From assembly GCF_964340395.1 (NCBI RefSeq), contig NC_135551.1, positions 5,392,963 to 5,456,962 on the forward strand: a DNA stretch of 64,000 bases. The letters are read 5' to 3'. Source of the stretch: Glandiceps talaboti (taxonomy: Eukaryota; Hemichordata; Enteropneusta; Spengelidae). Shown here piece by piece: positions 1 through 11,848 of the stretch. The notes beneath the pieces were generated by a model that was not told where the DNA came from, searched no databases, and was given only the letters and a program-made list of their open reading frames with translations. Both the position numbers and the translations under genes were made by a program. Each line of letters starts with the position of its first letter. The first letter of the stretch is position 1.

Positions 1-2
1 AG

Positions 3-1520
3 ATAGATCCAGTCAGTAAGACCACAGCTCACAATGACCAGGGTGAATACCAGTGTGTATTGATATACAAAGCCAATAATTACATTGTTTCAAGTTCAAG
101 GAAAGTAACTGTAACAATTAACATTGCTCCATACCTAGAGTATGTTACTTGCCGCATGCGTGATTCTGATTTCACACCCGTGTATTGGAACCAAGCCGTA
201 GTAGTATTAGCAGAAGAAGAGACCATAAAATTTGGCTGCCGCGTTGATGCCAATGCATATCCACAAATCGATGTCATATTACGTAAAGGCGATACTTTCC
301 CACTTGAAACTACAACGTCACACTCCATCATCTATTCATATTCGAAACCATTCGGACTAAACATGGTCGATGAGTCACTTTTATGGTCTCCCTCGATAGA
401 AGACCGGGATACCTCTTTTACATGTGAAGCTGCACATCCAACGTTTACATCAACCAAACAATGTACAATTGGACCATTTGAAGTCCAGTATAAACCAAAG
501 GTAACAATTGCAACAAGAGATAATAAAACTGATATTACATCACAGTCTGATGGGATACAACTTCGTTGTCAGGTTCAAGCGAATCCACTTGCTTACAACA
601 GATATGTATGGAAAATTAATGGACATGAAATTCGAGGCAGTGAAAAATTCTATTTCTACGAAAATCCAACTGACATATACATTAATAATTTTGACATAAC
701 TGACAATGGACGTTATTACTTTACTTGCGATGCCTGGAATAGCGTTGGGAAAGGTTCTGGATCAATTTATATAACAATAGGGATATTAGACACCACAACT
801 GTCATGATAACATCAACAACCATTAACCAAAAGCAGAAAACAACGATTCTTACTGTGTCCAAGACGATCACTGATAAGGCAAAATTATCTACGCCATCGT
901 CAACATCGGTACCTAGTACAACACATTTGGCTACATTAAATGCAACTGCCACTAATCGTGAACAACTCTACACTTCACAAATACACCGAATATACTCGAT
1001 GAGCAAAGTTATTCAATCAACATCGAATGTAGAACAGATTGTGACAGTTTTAACCGTAAGGCATCGAAATACAGAAGATAACAGTAATTACAACTCCCAT
1101 ATCCTTGCAGTAGCGTTAGTTTGTTGTGTACTACTATTTCTGATTTTACTGGTGATGGTTGCTTGCTTTATAAAAGCAGGACGACGACAGAAACAAAACA
1201 CTCCACAACGGGAAATCGAGTCTGAGGATAATCTAACAGATTTAAGTATGTCAATGTTGAATAATGTTAGTGGTAACAATATAATTGAAAACCAACCTTC
1301 AGCAACAACAGATATAGAGATGAACGCAGTGAAAACAAAGTCAAAAGGTAAAGTTGTTACTGAATTTCAATCACTTGAAGCAGACATCGAGAATGTGTAT
1401 GCAAAATCAGTAAAACGCAAATCGAAAAAAAAAACCTGCGTAAAGCTAGCTCGAGTTCCACTAAGATCACAACAAAAAATTGAGATGAATTGGGTTCAAG
1501 AAAATTGGAAACGTCAGTAG
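3..1520 (+). CDS. Ig-superfamily type I receptor, copy 1 (5' partial, truncated tail)
   Basis: The frame is open from base 3, so the start lies outside the window; about 505 codons are present. In order: the end of a first Ig domain (HNDQGEYQC), two further Ig domains (Cys pairs in FGCRVDA...FTCEAA and LRCQVQ...FTCDAW), a Thr/Ser-rich stalk, a membrane helix at about 1096-1175 (AVALVCCVLLFLILLVMVAC) followed by basic residues, and a cytoplasmic tail. It aligns throughout with the intact paralogue at 20723-22795, which indicates a cell-surface receptor or adhesion protein. No intron is seen. The tail loses homology at a run of about ten A residues near 1426-1435 and ends at a TAG, before the ITIM region. 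The proximal tyrosine (NVYAKS) is kept. Either the allele is truncated, the A-run is a sequencing error, or the gene is decaying; the ectodomain itself is undamaged. Confidence 0.75.
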   Translation: MDPVSKTTAHNDQGEYQCVLIYKANNYIVSSSRKVTVTINIAPYLEYVTCRMRDSDFTPVYWNQAVVVLAEEETIKFGCRVDANAYPQIDVILRKGDTFPLETTTSHSIIYSYSKPFGLNMVDESLLWSPSIEDRDTSFTCEAAHPTFTSTKQCTIGPFEVQYKPKVTIATRDNKTDITSQSDGIQLRCQVQANPLAYNRYVWKINGHEIRGSEKFYFYENPTDIYINNFDITDNGRYYFTCDAWNSVGKGSGSIYITIGILDTTTVMITSTTINQKQKTTILTVSKTITDKAKLSTPSSTSVPSTTHLATLNATATNREQLYTSQIHRIYSMSKVIQSTSNVEQIVTVLTVRHRNTEDNSNYNSHILAVALVCCVLLFLILLVMVACFIKAGRRQKQNTPQREIESEDNLTDLSMSMLNNVSGNNIIENQPSATTDIEMNAVKTKSKGKVVTEFQSLEADIENVYAKSVKRKSKKKTCVKLARVPLRSQQKIEMNWVQENWKRQ

Positions 1521-1907
1521 ACAATCATTGGGATAACTGGATGCATGCAAATGTTAATACTCAGAACAAAACGTCATCCTCGAATGATCAAGGATTCAGA
1601 ATAAAAATGACGTACAAGGAGGACAGGATGACGACGCAATAATCTTGTCACCACCACATATAAAACCTATATACGAAAATCTGGATATAATCAGGCACCT
1701 GCCAGAAGAAGAGAGTATATTTGGAAGATATACAGAATGAAACTATGAGAGAATAAAAACTGTTCCTAAAGGAGAAAATCCACAATCAATGTTGAAGGTT
1801 TGACCTACGCCGCATTAGACTTCACTGGGCAACGACCACAGAGACAGGAATCCAAGAAACCATCATTGACAGAGTCTGAGACTGTGGATACTGAGTTAAG
1901 ATTGTAA
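1521..1907 (+). pseudogene. Decayed distal cytoplasmic tail of Ig receptor copy 1
   Basis: Fragments matching the last third of the intact receptor tail persist after the stop of copy 1 but in shifting frames. A stretch at 1633-1730 contains PIYENLDIIRHLPE (compare NMDIVRHVPK in the intact gene). At 1791-1907 lies VEGLTYAALDF followed by ESETVDTELRL and TAA. The ITIM-type LTYAAL survives, but the last tyrosine of the intact paralogue (TVYAEL) is replaced by Asp. The frame changes several times, so these residues cannot be translated from copy 1 without more than one correction. Confidence 0.7.
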
Positions 1908-1956
1908 GACTCTGATTATTCTCCTTATTATATACATAGACCCTTATATTCTCAGG

Positions 1957-2022
1957 GTGTGACGTCAAAGTATAGTAATATCAAATCCATACAATTCATA
2001 TTACTATACTTTGACGTCACAC
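1957..2022. repeat. Perfect 25-bp inverted repeat with CRE-like palindromes
   Basis: Arms 1957-1981 and 1998-2022 are exact reverse complements around a 16-base loop. Each arm holds TGACGTCA, the palindromic cAMP-response-element core. Part of the arm (TATAGTAATATGG-like) recurs directly after 2022. It may be a hairpin, a small palindromic mobile element, or a regulatory pair of sites 3' of Ig copy 1. Confidence 0.7.
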
Positions 2023-2966
2023 TATAGTAATATGGTCGGAACTACTTTGAATTATTTGTAAACATCATAAACAGTACAGTTACGATGTTCTCATTGTTTG
2101 AAAATATGTTTTCCTTTATACTCATGGATTGCCGAACATCGACCACCATCATTAGTGTAAACAGTGAACAAATACACCTCTTTTGGAAACATCTATCGCC
2201 TTTCGTACAGCCACTGACGTACGTAGACATGCTAACATGATCAACATCATAAAAACCAGTTGTGAAGGTTTCGCAACGCAGTGAAATCGTTGTCCGTTAA
2301 ATTCAACAATTGATAGAATTTGTGAACGACTCGACAGTGTTTTTGAAAATTTCACGATATTTTCGACATTTTAATTTTCCAGTGTTGATGTGTTTGTATG
2401 ACTCTGAGCCGAGTTTTATGCATAAGCTTAATGATAACCGGTGTAGGCATCCGTTCTTTATTCAGTCTCTCATTTTTTCCGATAAAAGTGTCTATATTTT
2501 GTCAAAGAATTAATCACTGCTCTTGACAATCATCCCATCGTTGGCAAAGTGTTCCCTACCTGAAAGTCTGTGGTGTAATTTTACTGATCTCGACATATAC
2601 GTTAGTAGTAGTAGCGATGGTAGCTGTCGCCAAACTTGTATTATAAAAAGAAAGTGTATATCCTGTCATTCTGGTTAATGTTCAACAGAGTTGTATTTCG
2701 TCATTTATTCATTAATGTGATTTCATGATCAACACATGCTTTGTCTCGGAGTCCCTTGGAGCTTACCAAGAATACAGAAAGACGCTACAACAGATACTGT
2801 CTTAGTCAACATTCAATTGATTACCATTGACGAGAGATTTCCCGATCGACGCCAACGGTGAAGATGCTGCTTTTAAATATTTGGACTCGAGTAAACTGAA
2901 CTTTTGTATTCTCTATGAGAGACTGTTGAAGAGGACCATAGGCGAAAACATTTTTAAAAGACAATA
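2023..2966. other. Spacer between Ig copies 1 and 2, no gene seen
   Basis: Only short open frames without recognisable domains. It must contain the promoter of Ig copy 2 if that gene is or was transcribed, but no element can be assigned. Confidence 0.5.
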
Positions 2967-4110
2967 ATGCATTCCTGGTATGGTTTCCTTTTAAACCTGT
3001 TGGTCATTTATAAAAGTGCATTTGCATGACAACCTAGTATTCGGTACGGTCCTGGAGATGTGACCCTAAACTTACAACAGGGAAGAAGTGAAAGTATAAC
3101 TCTAAGATGTAGAATCGATTACAAACATTCTGACTACATGGTATCATGGAAGAAGAACGATGATGTGATCAGTACTGATGGCAGTATGAATAGAAATACT
3201 CAAGAATACACGGATCACAGGTATGCAATATTACATGGGCATGAAACTACGTACGTATAATCTAAAGATAGACCGAGTTAGTAAAACGACAATACACAAT
3301 GACCAGGGTGAATACCAATGTGTAGTGATGCACAAGTACAGTAATTATGTTGTATCAAGATCAAGGAAAGCCGTTGTTACAATTTACATGGCTCCATACC
3401 TAAATATTGTTACATGCCGGATGCGCAATTCCGATGTCACTTTTTCTGGACACTACACGATAGTAACAGAAGGTGTGGGACATAGAAATAAAGAACATGG
3501 TAATAATAACACCCCTATCCTTGCAGGAGTGGTAGTTTGTTGTATACTTCTACTTATGAATTTACTAGTGTTGGTTGCTCGCTTCATAAGATCACGTCGA
3601 CAACAGAATCAAAGTAGTAGACAACGAGAAAACGCCTCTCAGAATAAACTGACAGATTTACGTATGTCAACATTGAACAGTTGTAACGACCAGATAAATG
3701 AAAACCAAAACGTAATAACGGAAACTGGTATATATTCAGTCATAACAGAGCCAAGAAATTGTCCACCTGTAACTGATTGTCAATCACAGGAAGAATTGTT
3801 GTACGCAAACCAGCAAATGCAAGTGCCAAATTAAACTTCGTGAAAACATTTCTGTTTCGACTAAAACAGTATGATAACAGAATACACATCGACGGTGATA
3901 TATACAGTATGTTATCAGCTCTATATGGAAATCTATTCACATAAGAAAATTGGTGCACCACCATCCTTGTATTCAGATAAACCAAATGGTGCATGTACAT
4001 CTGATATATTCCAGCACGTGCCAAGAGAACATGATGTACGTAGAAGTAGGGTATTTTACAATATCAGCGACAAATATATTGCAAAGGAAAAAAACTCCAC
4101 GGTCAAATAA
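2967..4110 (+). pseudogene. Ig receptor copy 2, internally deleted pseudogene
   Basis: ATG at 2967 begins a signal peptide (MHSWYGFLLNLL...AFA) matching MCSWYGLFLLICC of the intact gene. An in-frame TGA at 3027-3029 falls just at the predicted cleavage site. The frame then continues through a first Ig domain (TLRCRIDY, VSWKKND). Near 3245-3255 an apparent small duplication (ACGTACGTA) shifts the frame, after which SKTTIHNDQGEYQC follows. After the first Cys-containing strand of Ig2 the sequence jumps straight to the juxtamembrane region and membrane helix (ILAGVVVCCILLLMNLLVLVA), so most of Ig2, all of Ig3 and the stalk are missing. The tail carries GIYSVI and LLYANQ and stops at 3832-3834; tail homology (DIFQHVPREHD) resumes in the same frame beyond it. 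A one-Ig product from a downstream ATG is conceivable but not supported. Confidence 0.75.
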
Positions 4111-4600
4111 TGTGGTAAGGTCGAGAGAGAGAGAGGAGAGAGATAAACTAGTGTACTAATGAATCATTGCAGGATTCCAGGTTGAGGTAGATGACTATAT
4201 TATAGACAGTCCACTCCTGTAAACAACATTTTTTATAATTTAGACAGACAAATATATGTTGGCTTTAGAAGCTGTTCCAAAATACTCAGTTGTAATACAC
4301 AGATATAGACAAGCACACGTGTCAAAGAAGAGAGAAAAAAGAAAGAGCTGACATCTATTTGACTGGTATTTCAATGTGTTGATTCTGCAAACTTAATGAT
4401 AAATTCCTCATAATTAGGTAATTTATCTTACTAGAATTTATTGTACATTAATATTGTTGCAACTATGCGAATTAATTACTTTCAGCAGTTCAAAATATTT
4501 CAAATCAATAAAGATGACAATACGAGTTACAATGTATGTATGTACTAAAACTCTAGCTTCTCTGTTCTTATTTTTCTCAAACTAACTTACAAAATACACG

Positions 4601-4776
4601 CACATACATACATACATACATACATACATACATGTATACATACATACATGCATACATGCATACATCCATACATACATACATACATACATACATACGTACG
4701 TACGTACGTACGTACGTACGTACATACATACATACATACATACATACATACATACATACATACATACATACATACA
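4601..4776. repeat. (ACAT)n microsatellite with (ACGT)n core
   Basis: Tandem ACAT units interrupted at about 4693-4722 by a CGTA/GTAC run that is its own reverse complement. Open frames of alternating Met-Tyr-Val-Cys here are artefacts of the repeat. Confidence 0.95.
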
Positions 4777-5221
4777 ATTACCATGAGTAAATAAATTAAG
4801 ATAGTAAATTGAATTTTATCTTAATAATAGTAACACAATAGTAAGTGTATGACTTCGTATGATTAACCAGATTCTCGTACACATTTATTTTGATGAAATT
4901 CATTATTCAATTAGTTTTCCTACAGTAAGAAATAAACATGATTAATAACACTTTCACTATATCTGAGTACAGTGTTGTGCAGCTTCCTCTCAAACCGACA
5001 GATTTATACGCCAGTTGAGTATTACATTACAGAAGTAAAAACTTTCGTTTTATAGCTGCAAATGACAAACAACAGATAGGTCAAATGATTGAGTAAACAT
5101 AGAAGAATACAGGTACTGTTTCAGTTTAATGTGTGTACGTCTGCATGTATACATACAAAACATCGCTGAGAACGTCCATGTCACCCCTTTGTGGACAGGC
5201 ATGAGAAGAGCGCTGTACAAC

Positions 5222-5420
5222 CGACATTTGTAATAACTGCCGAAATTTGTAATAACGCCAAAATTTTTAATAGAAATCACGTTTTTCATGTAATAAAAGA
5301 GACATTTGTAACAACTGCCGAAATTTGTAATAATTTCGATGAACGAAAAATGTAATAAAAATTACCGATATTTGTAATAAATTTCAGAAAAAAAATAACA
5401 TTGCCGAAATTTGTAATAAA
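5222..5420. repeat. Degenerate TTTGTAATAA minisatellite, small cluster
   Basis: Several copies of a unit built on GCCGAAATTTGTAATAA, spaced irregularly. It is a relative of the larger array at 6540-7340. Confidence 0.75.
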
Positions 5421-5600
5421 AAATGACATTAAGGAGGATCCTTTCTTCCACACTAAAAAATGAGTTATGTAAATAGAGAAATACAAGATTGCAAAAACAT
5501 CACGTCAAATGAAAGTAGATTTAACAAGCACTAATTGAATTGATTAATATGACAATTAATTGAACAATTTACCAAGTTATTATTATTTCAATCAATCCGC

Positions 5601-5603
<3 letters not shown>

Positions 5604-5633
<30 letters not shown>

Positions 5634-5729
5634 TGTATGTATGTATGTATGTATGTATGTATGTATGTATGTATGTATGTATGTATGTATGTATGTATGT
5701 ATGTATGTATGTATGTATGTATGTATGTA

Positions 5730-5760
<31 letters not shown>

Positions 5761-5840
5761 ATGTATGTATGTATGTATGTATGTGTGTATGTATGTATGT
5801 ATGTATGTATGTATGTGTGTGTATGTATGTATGTATGTGA
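5604..5840. repeat. (ATGT)n microsatellite
   Basis: A long uninterrupted ATGT array with a few GT-only interruptions. A short second array follows at about 5924-5963, separated by AATT/GGAT-type simple repeats. Confidence 0.97.
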
Positions 5841-5963
5841 TGAGGAAGTGCAAGAATGATCGATTGAACAAACTATCGAACGAATTAATTAATTAATGGA
5901 TGGTTGGATGGATGAATGAATGAATGTATGTATGTATGTATGTATGTATGTATGTATGTATGT

Positions 5964-6539
5964 ACACTTTGTAATTCTTAGTTGAGTTTTGTTATATTTT
6001 GCAAGTTGTCGGGGATACTTCGCAATTCGACATAATATATTAGAAAACATTTGTTCGCGTGACATTTATATTTACATTGAATTTGTGAGATTCGCCGTCA
6101 CTGAATGAATTAGTTTGACTTATACCATCAATGTTTGAGTACAGCAGCCCCCTTTCATATCATTACAGTGGTGTTCTATTGTTCATCACGCTATTCAACT
6201 TAGTGGCGTTTTCGAGGATGTGCATGGTTTAGTGAGCTGTGCACTATAGGTAGTAGTTCATCATTTTAGATCTGATATGAAGGGATTTCAGGGATAGATG
6301 ACCAGTAGAGCCGGGAATGAGTTTATGAGTTCTGATTTAGCTGAAAGACAGAAAAGAGGTGAGAATAACGTCTCCCCAATCCCCTTCTCTAAAAAAATGA
6401 AATCTTATCTCCATTTCAATTAAATCATTATTTTGTATATTTCAATTTTGAACTTGTTGAATGTTTTATAATAGCACAGCCAAATGTTGTTGTGGCCACT
6501 ATATATAACATTACAACTTTTTTGTATATTTGCAGAGAC
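5964..6539. other. Unannotated spacer
   Basis: No coding frame, RNA gene or repeat is recognised between the ATGT arrays and the minisatellite. Confidence 0.5.
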
Positions 6540-7340
6540 TTGTACCCATTACGAGTACACTTGTAATAAGAGTTGTTGAAAACTTGTAATAAAAGTTCCG
6601 ACATTTGTAATAACTGACGACATCTGTAATAAAATTGCCGACATTTGTAATAAACTAACGACATTTGTAATAAAATTGCCGACATTTGTAATAAACTAAC
6701 GATAATTGTAATAAAGTTGATGACATTTGTAATAAAATTGCCGACATTTGTAATAAACTAACGACATTTGTAATAAAATTGCCGACATTTGTAACAAACT
6801 ATTGTAATAAAATTGGCGACATTTGTAATAAACTGACATTTGTAATAAACTAACGACATTTGTAATAAACTAACATTTGTAATACAATTGCCGACATTTG
6901 TAATACAATTGCCGACATTTGTAATAAACTAACGACATTTGTAATAAAATTGCCGACATTTGTAATAAACTAACGATAATTGTAATAAAGTTGATGACAT
7001 TTGTAATAAAATTGCCGACATTTGTAATAAACTAACGACATTTGTAATAAAATTACCGACATTTGTAACAAACTATTGTAATAAAATTGGCGACATTTGT
7101 AATAAACTGACATTTGTAATAAACTAACGACATTTGTAATAAACTAACATTTGTAATAAACTAACGACATTTGTAATACAATTGCCGACATTTGTAATAA
7201 ACTAACGACATTTGTAATAAAATTGCTGACTTTTGTAATAAACTAATGGCATTTCAAAAAAACTATCCTAGTAGAATTGCCAAGATTTGTAATAAACTGA
7301 CATTTGTAACAAACTAATGACATTTGTAATAACATTGCCG
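6540..7340. repeat. Minisatellite of ACATTTGTAATAA units
   Basis: About 35 copies by eye of a unit of roughly 20 bases that alternates between two spacers, one ending in AAATTGCCG and one in AACTAACG, giving a two-unit higher-order period of about 41 bases. A larger segment (about 6660-6830) recurs at about 6945-7110, so the array has also expanded in blocks. Confidence 0.9.
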
Positions 7341-7662
7341 ACAGGGATTGACCAAATAAGGACATTGGCCACAGGTATTGGCCACAATGTATCATTAGGG
7401 GTTTACCAAGTATGGAAAATATACCAATGTGCCATCTAATGTGAAAGGGTGGAAAGACAACTTTTACTATAATTAGATTATTGCATGATATGACAACCTC
7501 TGCTCTCGTAAAAGTGCAATAACACACTCTGTTCAGTAATATGATTGGAATCATAGTCTATACTATACAATGACAAACGATAACAACATTTACTATATGA
7601 CAAATATAGAATGCCACCTAGTCTGTAGTATATGTTGTCATATTCCTAAACATCCTTCTGAA

Positions 7663-9400
7663 ATATTGTTTATTTAAATACTAATTGTGTGCAAATACAT
7701 AACTTGTAACATTCGATATAATAATCACCATACAATGCACATTCTCTGTTCAATACACATGATACAGAACGCGTTAGTCACTGAATTTTCGAACATATAA
7801 ATACAGGTACGTATATACCTCCCTTATAAATATAATCCGACTTCATCAAACGTCACGCACACCATGTTGTAATTCTAATTTCAGCGGCAAAAATAGTGTT
7901 AACAATAAAAAGTCAAGACGACTATTGGCAGTTTAAATTCCACCATTTACTATAATGAGACTATTGAATGACGCCCTCTAACACCGATGTTTAGATTTTG
8001 ATATAGTACTGTATAGGCATCATCACGAAAATTCTCGACCGGTATGTCATTTGCGCTGAACAGTGCAGACATTCTAAATATCATATGACCACGTATCGAC
8101 GAATCCCAACATAGGACATGGTGTATGTATGATACAATATGTGGTGTTGATTCTTTCGTGAAGCTGTAATGTTTTGAAAATAATTTGCCTGATGTACTTC
8201 TAGCCTTGTACCTATGTAGTGGTATGCAGGTATGCATTTATGCATTTATGTATGTATGTATGTATGTATGTATGTATGTATGTATGTATGTATGTATGTA
8301 GGTCAGGACAGTCGAGTTCTTTCTATAGTACAGGATCGGGGAGGGACCACACTCACACAAACGCACAAACACACACAGATGTCACAGGTTTATTTTTTCT
8401 AATTCTCCTCTAAATAAAAAACAACACTTGTACAGCAAAATTGCTTGTACGAAACAACTATGCTTAAATCGCTTTGAACACAGCGCAATATCTTATGGAT
8501 GCATACTTCAATTTTAATACAATTTAGTAGATAACAAATCACACATATATGTTCTATAAATTATGTTGATGTAGCTCACACGTTTAATGAATAATTTGCC
8601 TAAATAATGATTTTCGGTAATTAGGATATATATGTATTTAGATTATATATTGTAAATTAACCACCAATGTTTACATTTGGAAAAAATCAAAATATCTATA
8701 TTTAGGGTCTGGGTTAACTAAAACGTGAAACCCTTCTTTCCATGTCATCCCCCAAAAGATCACGGCTATGCAGATCTAATAATGATAAAATAAATTCAAT
8801 AACACATGCACTGTTATACCGAGAAAATGTATTAATATGATGAATCAAATAACATAATGTGTAAATACATTGAGCAACGTATTTTCAACTTTAAAAAGTA
8901 GATCTCAACAGCTACAGGAAACACATAAACGTGACATAATGGAAAGAGCTTGACTTATGACATCTCTAATAACTTATCCTAAAAGTTTTTTGCGTTCATT
9001 TTCATGAATATATTAATAATTACAGCCAATTCCGAACGAATGATTGGTAATTTGTATTCAATCCTGTACTCAGTGTATTTACTTTATTCGTTTTACACAG
9101 TCCAGCTAATTCAACACGGTTAAATTATTCTCTTCCCTGGTGTGTAAACTACTAGTTCCATATTGATATATAATTCACATTATTATTTATTATATTCACA
9201 GCATTATATATATAGTGTGTGCGCGTCTGTGTTTCTGTGTATGTATGTATGTGTCCGTCTGTCTGCCTCTGCATGTATCTATGTAGAAATTTAAGTAAAT
9301 GTATGTATGTATGTATGTATGTATGTATGTATGTACATGTATGTATGTATGTATGTATGTATGTTTGTCTGTGTGTCTATGTCTGTGTTTCTTTCTATTG
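7663..9400. repeat. Segmental repeat block A (left part)
   Basis: From ATTGTTTATTTAAATAC onward this aligns over its whole length with 24616-27122 (block B) and 61644-63953 (block C). Block A lacks the gypsy solo LTR present in B and C, so it represents the empty site. It carries ATGT arrays at about 8246-8300 and 9297-9364. The part at about 8655-9020 is also related, more distantly, to 17565-17900. No gene is recognised inside. Confidence 0.85.
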
Positions 9401-11759
9401 CAGGGCCGTAGCCTGACCAAATTGCTCGGGGGAGGGGGGGGGGGGTGGCAGAACTTTGTCTTGGTGCAATCATGCATTTAAAATTTAGAAAAAGGACTAT
9501 TTACATAAGTTTGCATACAATTTACATAATATATATTTTAGCATACGCAATTAAATATCATATGTCAGGCTAGAAAAAATAAAAAAGCTGGTCAACGGGC
9601 AACCTAACCCATCATATTGGGTAGGTAGGTAGAATTTCATTTTTTCACAATGCTTGACAAGGATAAAACAAACCATATATGATAATAGCAAAATATTTCA
9701 GGTCGAGTTTAGATAGAACTTATTCAGTCATCTTGATACTATCTCTTGCAATTTGTCTGCATAGCTACAGTTAGGAAATGTACACAATTTACGGTTAAAT
9801 GCTGTAGCTCCTCTCACCCTCTCTTCTGAAAAAATGTTAAGCACTGCCAAATGAAACTCAAGCATTATTTTAGCCACCCCTTCTGTCACCTACACTAAAG
9901 TGGAAATATAGAATTATGTGATACAATATGATACATTTAAATAACAGTTATAGCCAACAACAATAATACTCTGAATGAGATTACTTTCCACAGGATGTGG
10001 ATTTCACACGCATACGGAGATTTCTCTAATTAGCTCTAACCTATACAGGGAGGTACCTAGCCAGACACCATCCATCTTGTTTTGGGAGAAAGACAATTAT
10101 CACCTTGATTGCTACTGATTGGAGGGACAACTCGAAAGGTGAAAAAAATTGAAAATGAGACAGTGTAGGAGGCCATTTAGAGGCATAAAATAGCAAACCA
10201 TAGACATAATTAGTCTTACAATACTTGAATATGGTAATAAAATACCAGAATTGAAACAATTATGCTATACATTACATATTATCTGGAAGTGTATTTTGTT
10301 GTGGCAAAGCTGAAAGATATTTTGTTGATGTGCACATGGTAAATGACTTCTCCTGAAGTTTAATTTGGTTCCAAAAAATCTCGAATAAAGAGCAAAACAT
10401 ATCAAGACCTTCAGACTTTGCGGCCCTATGACTGTTCGGCCCACTCCCATGGTCGTAAACCTTTGTTCAATTCTTTTTAGTGCACATTGGATATGCAACA
10501 GCTTAATTTAATCTCAATTCCTGCTTGTATTCATCAGCAGAGCCATGTAAACCACTGTATAAGATATTATTTAATTTGGAATAGACTCAAATGTATATTG
10601 TTACATGTACTATTCTGAAAATATAAAGAAATATCCTTAATTTTGAAACAAATGCGAAGCCCGAAAGAGGATATATTGCCCATCACCAAAAAAAAATATA
10701 TGGGTAGGTTAAACAGCTTTTTCATTTTTCTTAAACCTAATGTCACATCTTTCAAAGTAGTTGCCGAAAAGATATCACATTCAAAGTATAAAAACCCAAA
10801 CTTTTAAATAAAAAAAACTTCGATGGTGCTTTCTCAAATAAGTAACACAACAAAATAATCATTTTCTTTACCCTACTCCCAACACTTTTATGGCCCTCCT
10901 TCATGTTGGAACCCAAGGTGAAATCAGTGAATTCTACTTGCCATTATCATTATAATGGAAATGACTGAAGTTTGGATTTTGATGTCGAAGGTACAGCTCT
11001 GTTTACAAATTCAGGGCCATTCTTTCCATAGCAATTCAAGTTGTCGCTTCAAAATGAATTGCGTAATAACGCTAGTGTCGATTCAGTGCAATTATATAAT
11101 TATATCAAACAACATTTTAACCAAAGGCAACGCCGAACACAATTATTGAAAGTGGATCTTTAAAGAACGGATCTTACATTGCGTACCTAGTTTAATAGTT
11201 TTTCAGGGCTACCAAATATTCCAAAAAGAGGTCTGCCGTTTTTATCAGTAAATGTTTTAATAGAAGGAACAAGATGTAAATGAGGTCGAGTGCATCTTCG
11301 GAGTCACTGCATGCAACAGGTGACCTTACGTTGAACGACTTTTTCCGTCTTTTTTTGAGTTTCGCTCTCTGACATTATTGCGACTTGCTATCTTCAAATG
11401 AAGGAGACTTTCAAGACTACTGTTACTCGCGGAAAATGCACAGTGCATGTGAACTTCTGTTGTACTTTCCCGCACAAAGAATTTTTTTAAATTTACAATT
11501 TTTAACTGGACACATTTTTTATTCAACGTTCAGCCAGCGTACAATAGAGATATAAGATACATATTAGCGAGGAGTCAGTGTACAGTCACTTTAGTAAACC
11601 ATCAATTTAAATCGCGCATGCTATGAATCATCATGTAAATAACGATTTTAGTAACATCGCTATGTATTCAAAAAGTAGCCTTTTTTCTTGCTTTTTTCCA
11701 AGATCTCAGGGCTGCCCCCCCCCCTGCCCCCCCCCCCCCCCCCGCAGGCTACGGTACTG
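9401..11759. mobile_element. hAT-like non-autonomous DNA transposon, copy A
   Basis: The left end reads CAGGGCCGTAGCCTG and the right end, reverse-complemented, CAGTACCGTAGCCTG: 13 of 15 positions match. Each end is followed inward by a G-rich/C-rich subterminal run. The flanks are TATTG (9396-9400) and TATTG (11760-11764), a 5-bp target duplication. CAG-type ends with a 5-bp duplication fit the hAT5 group of hAT transposons. No transposase frame is visible in its 2.36 kb. A copy in block B shares the same flanks. Confidence 0.65.
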
Positions 11760-11848
11760 TATTGTTATAGCAGATATCAATCACACTTCTTTCGAAATGT
11801 AAAGCTCTGTGTAAACATTTAGACTTTCAAAAAAGGGGTCACTTTATG

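Noticed and set aside
4577-4784. Open frames of Met-Tyr-Val-Cys or His-Thr-Tyr-Ile repeats here and at other ATGT arrays (5560-5896, 14848-15351, 25873-26284, 33803-34198)
   Set aside because: They are translations of the ACAT/ATGT microsatellite in several frames and both strands, with no flanking coding signal.
6540-7340. CRISPR-like array (regular short repeats with spacers)
   Set aside because: The spacers are themselves repeated and the context is an animal genome; it is a minisatellite.
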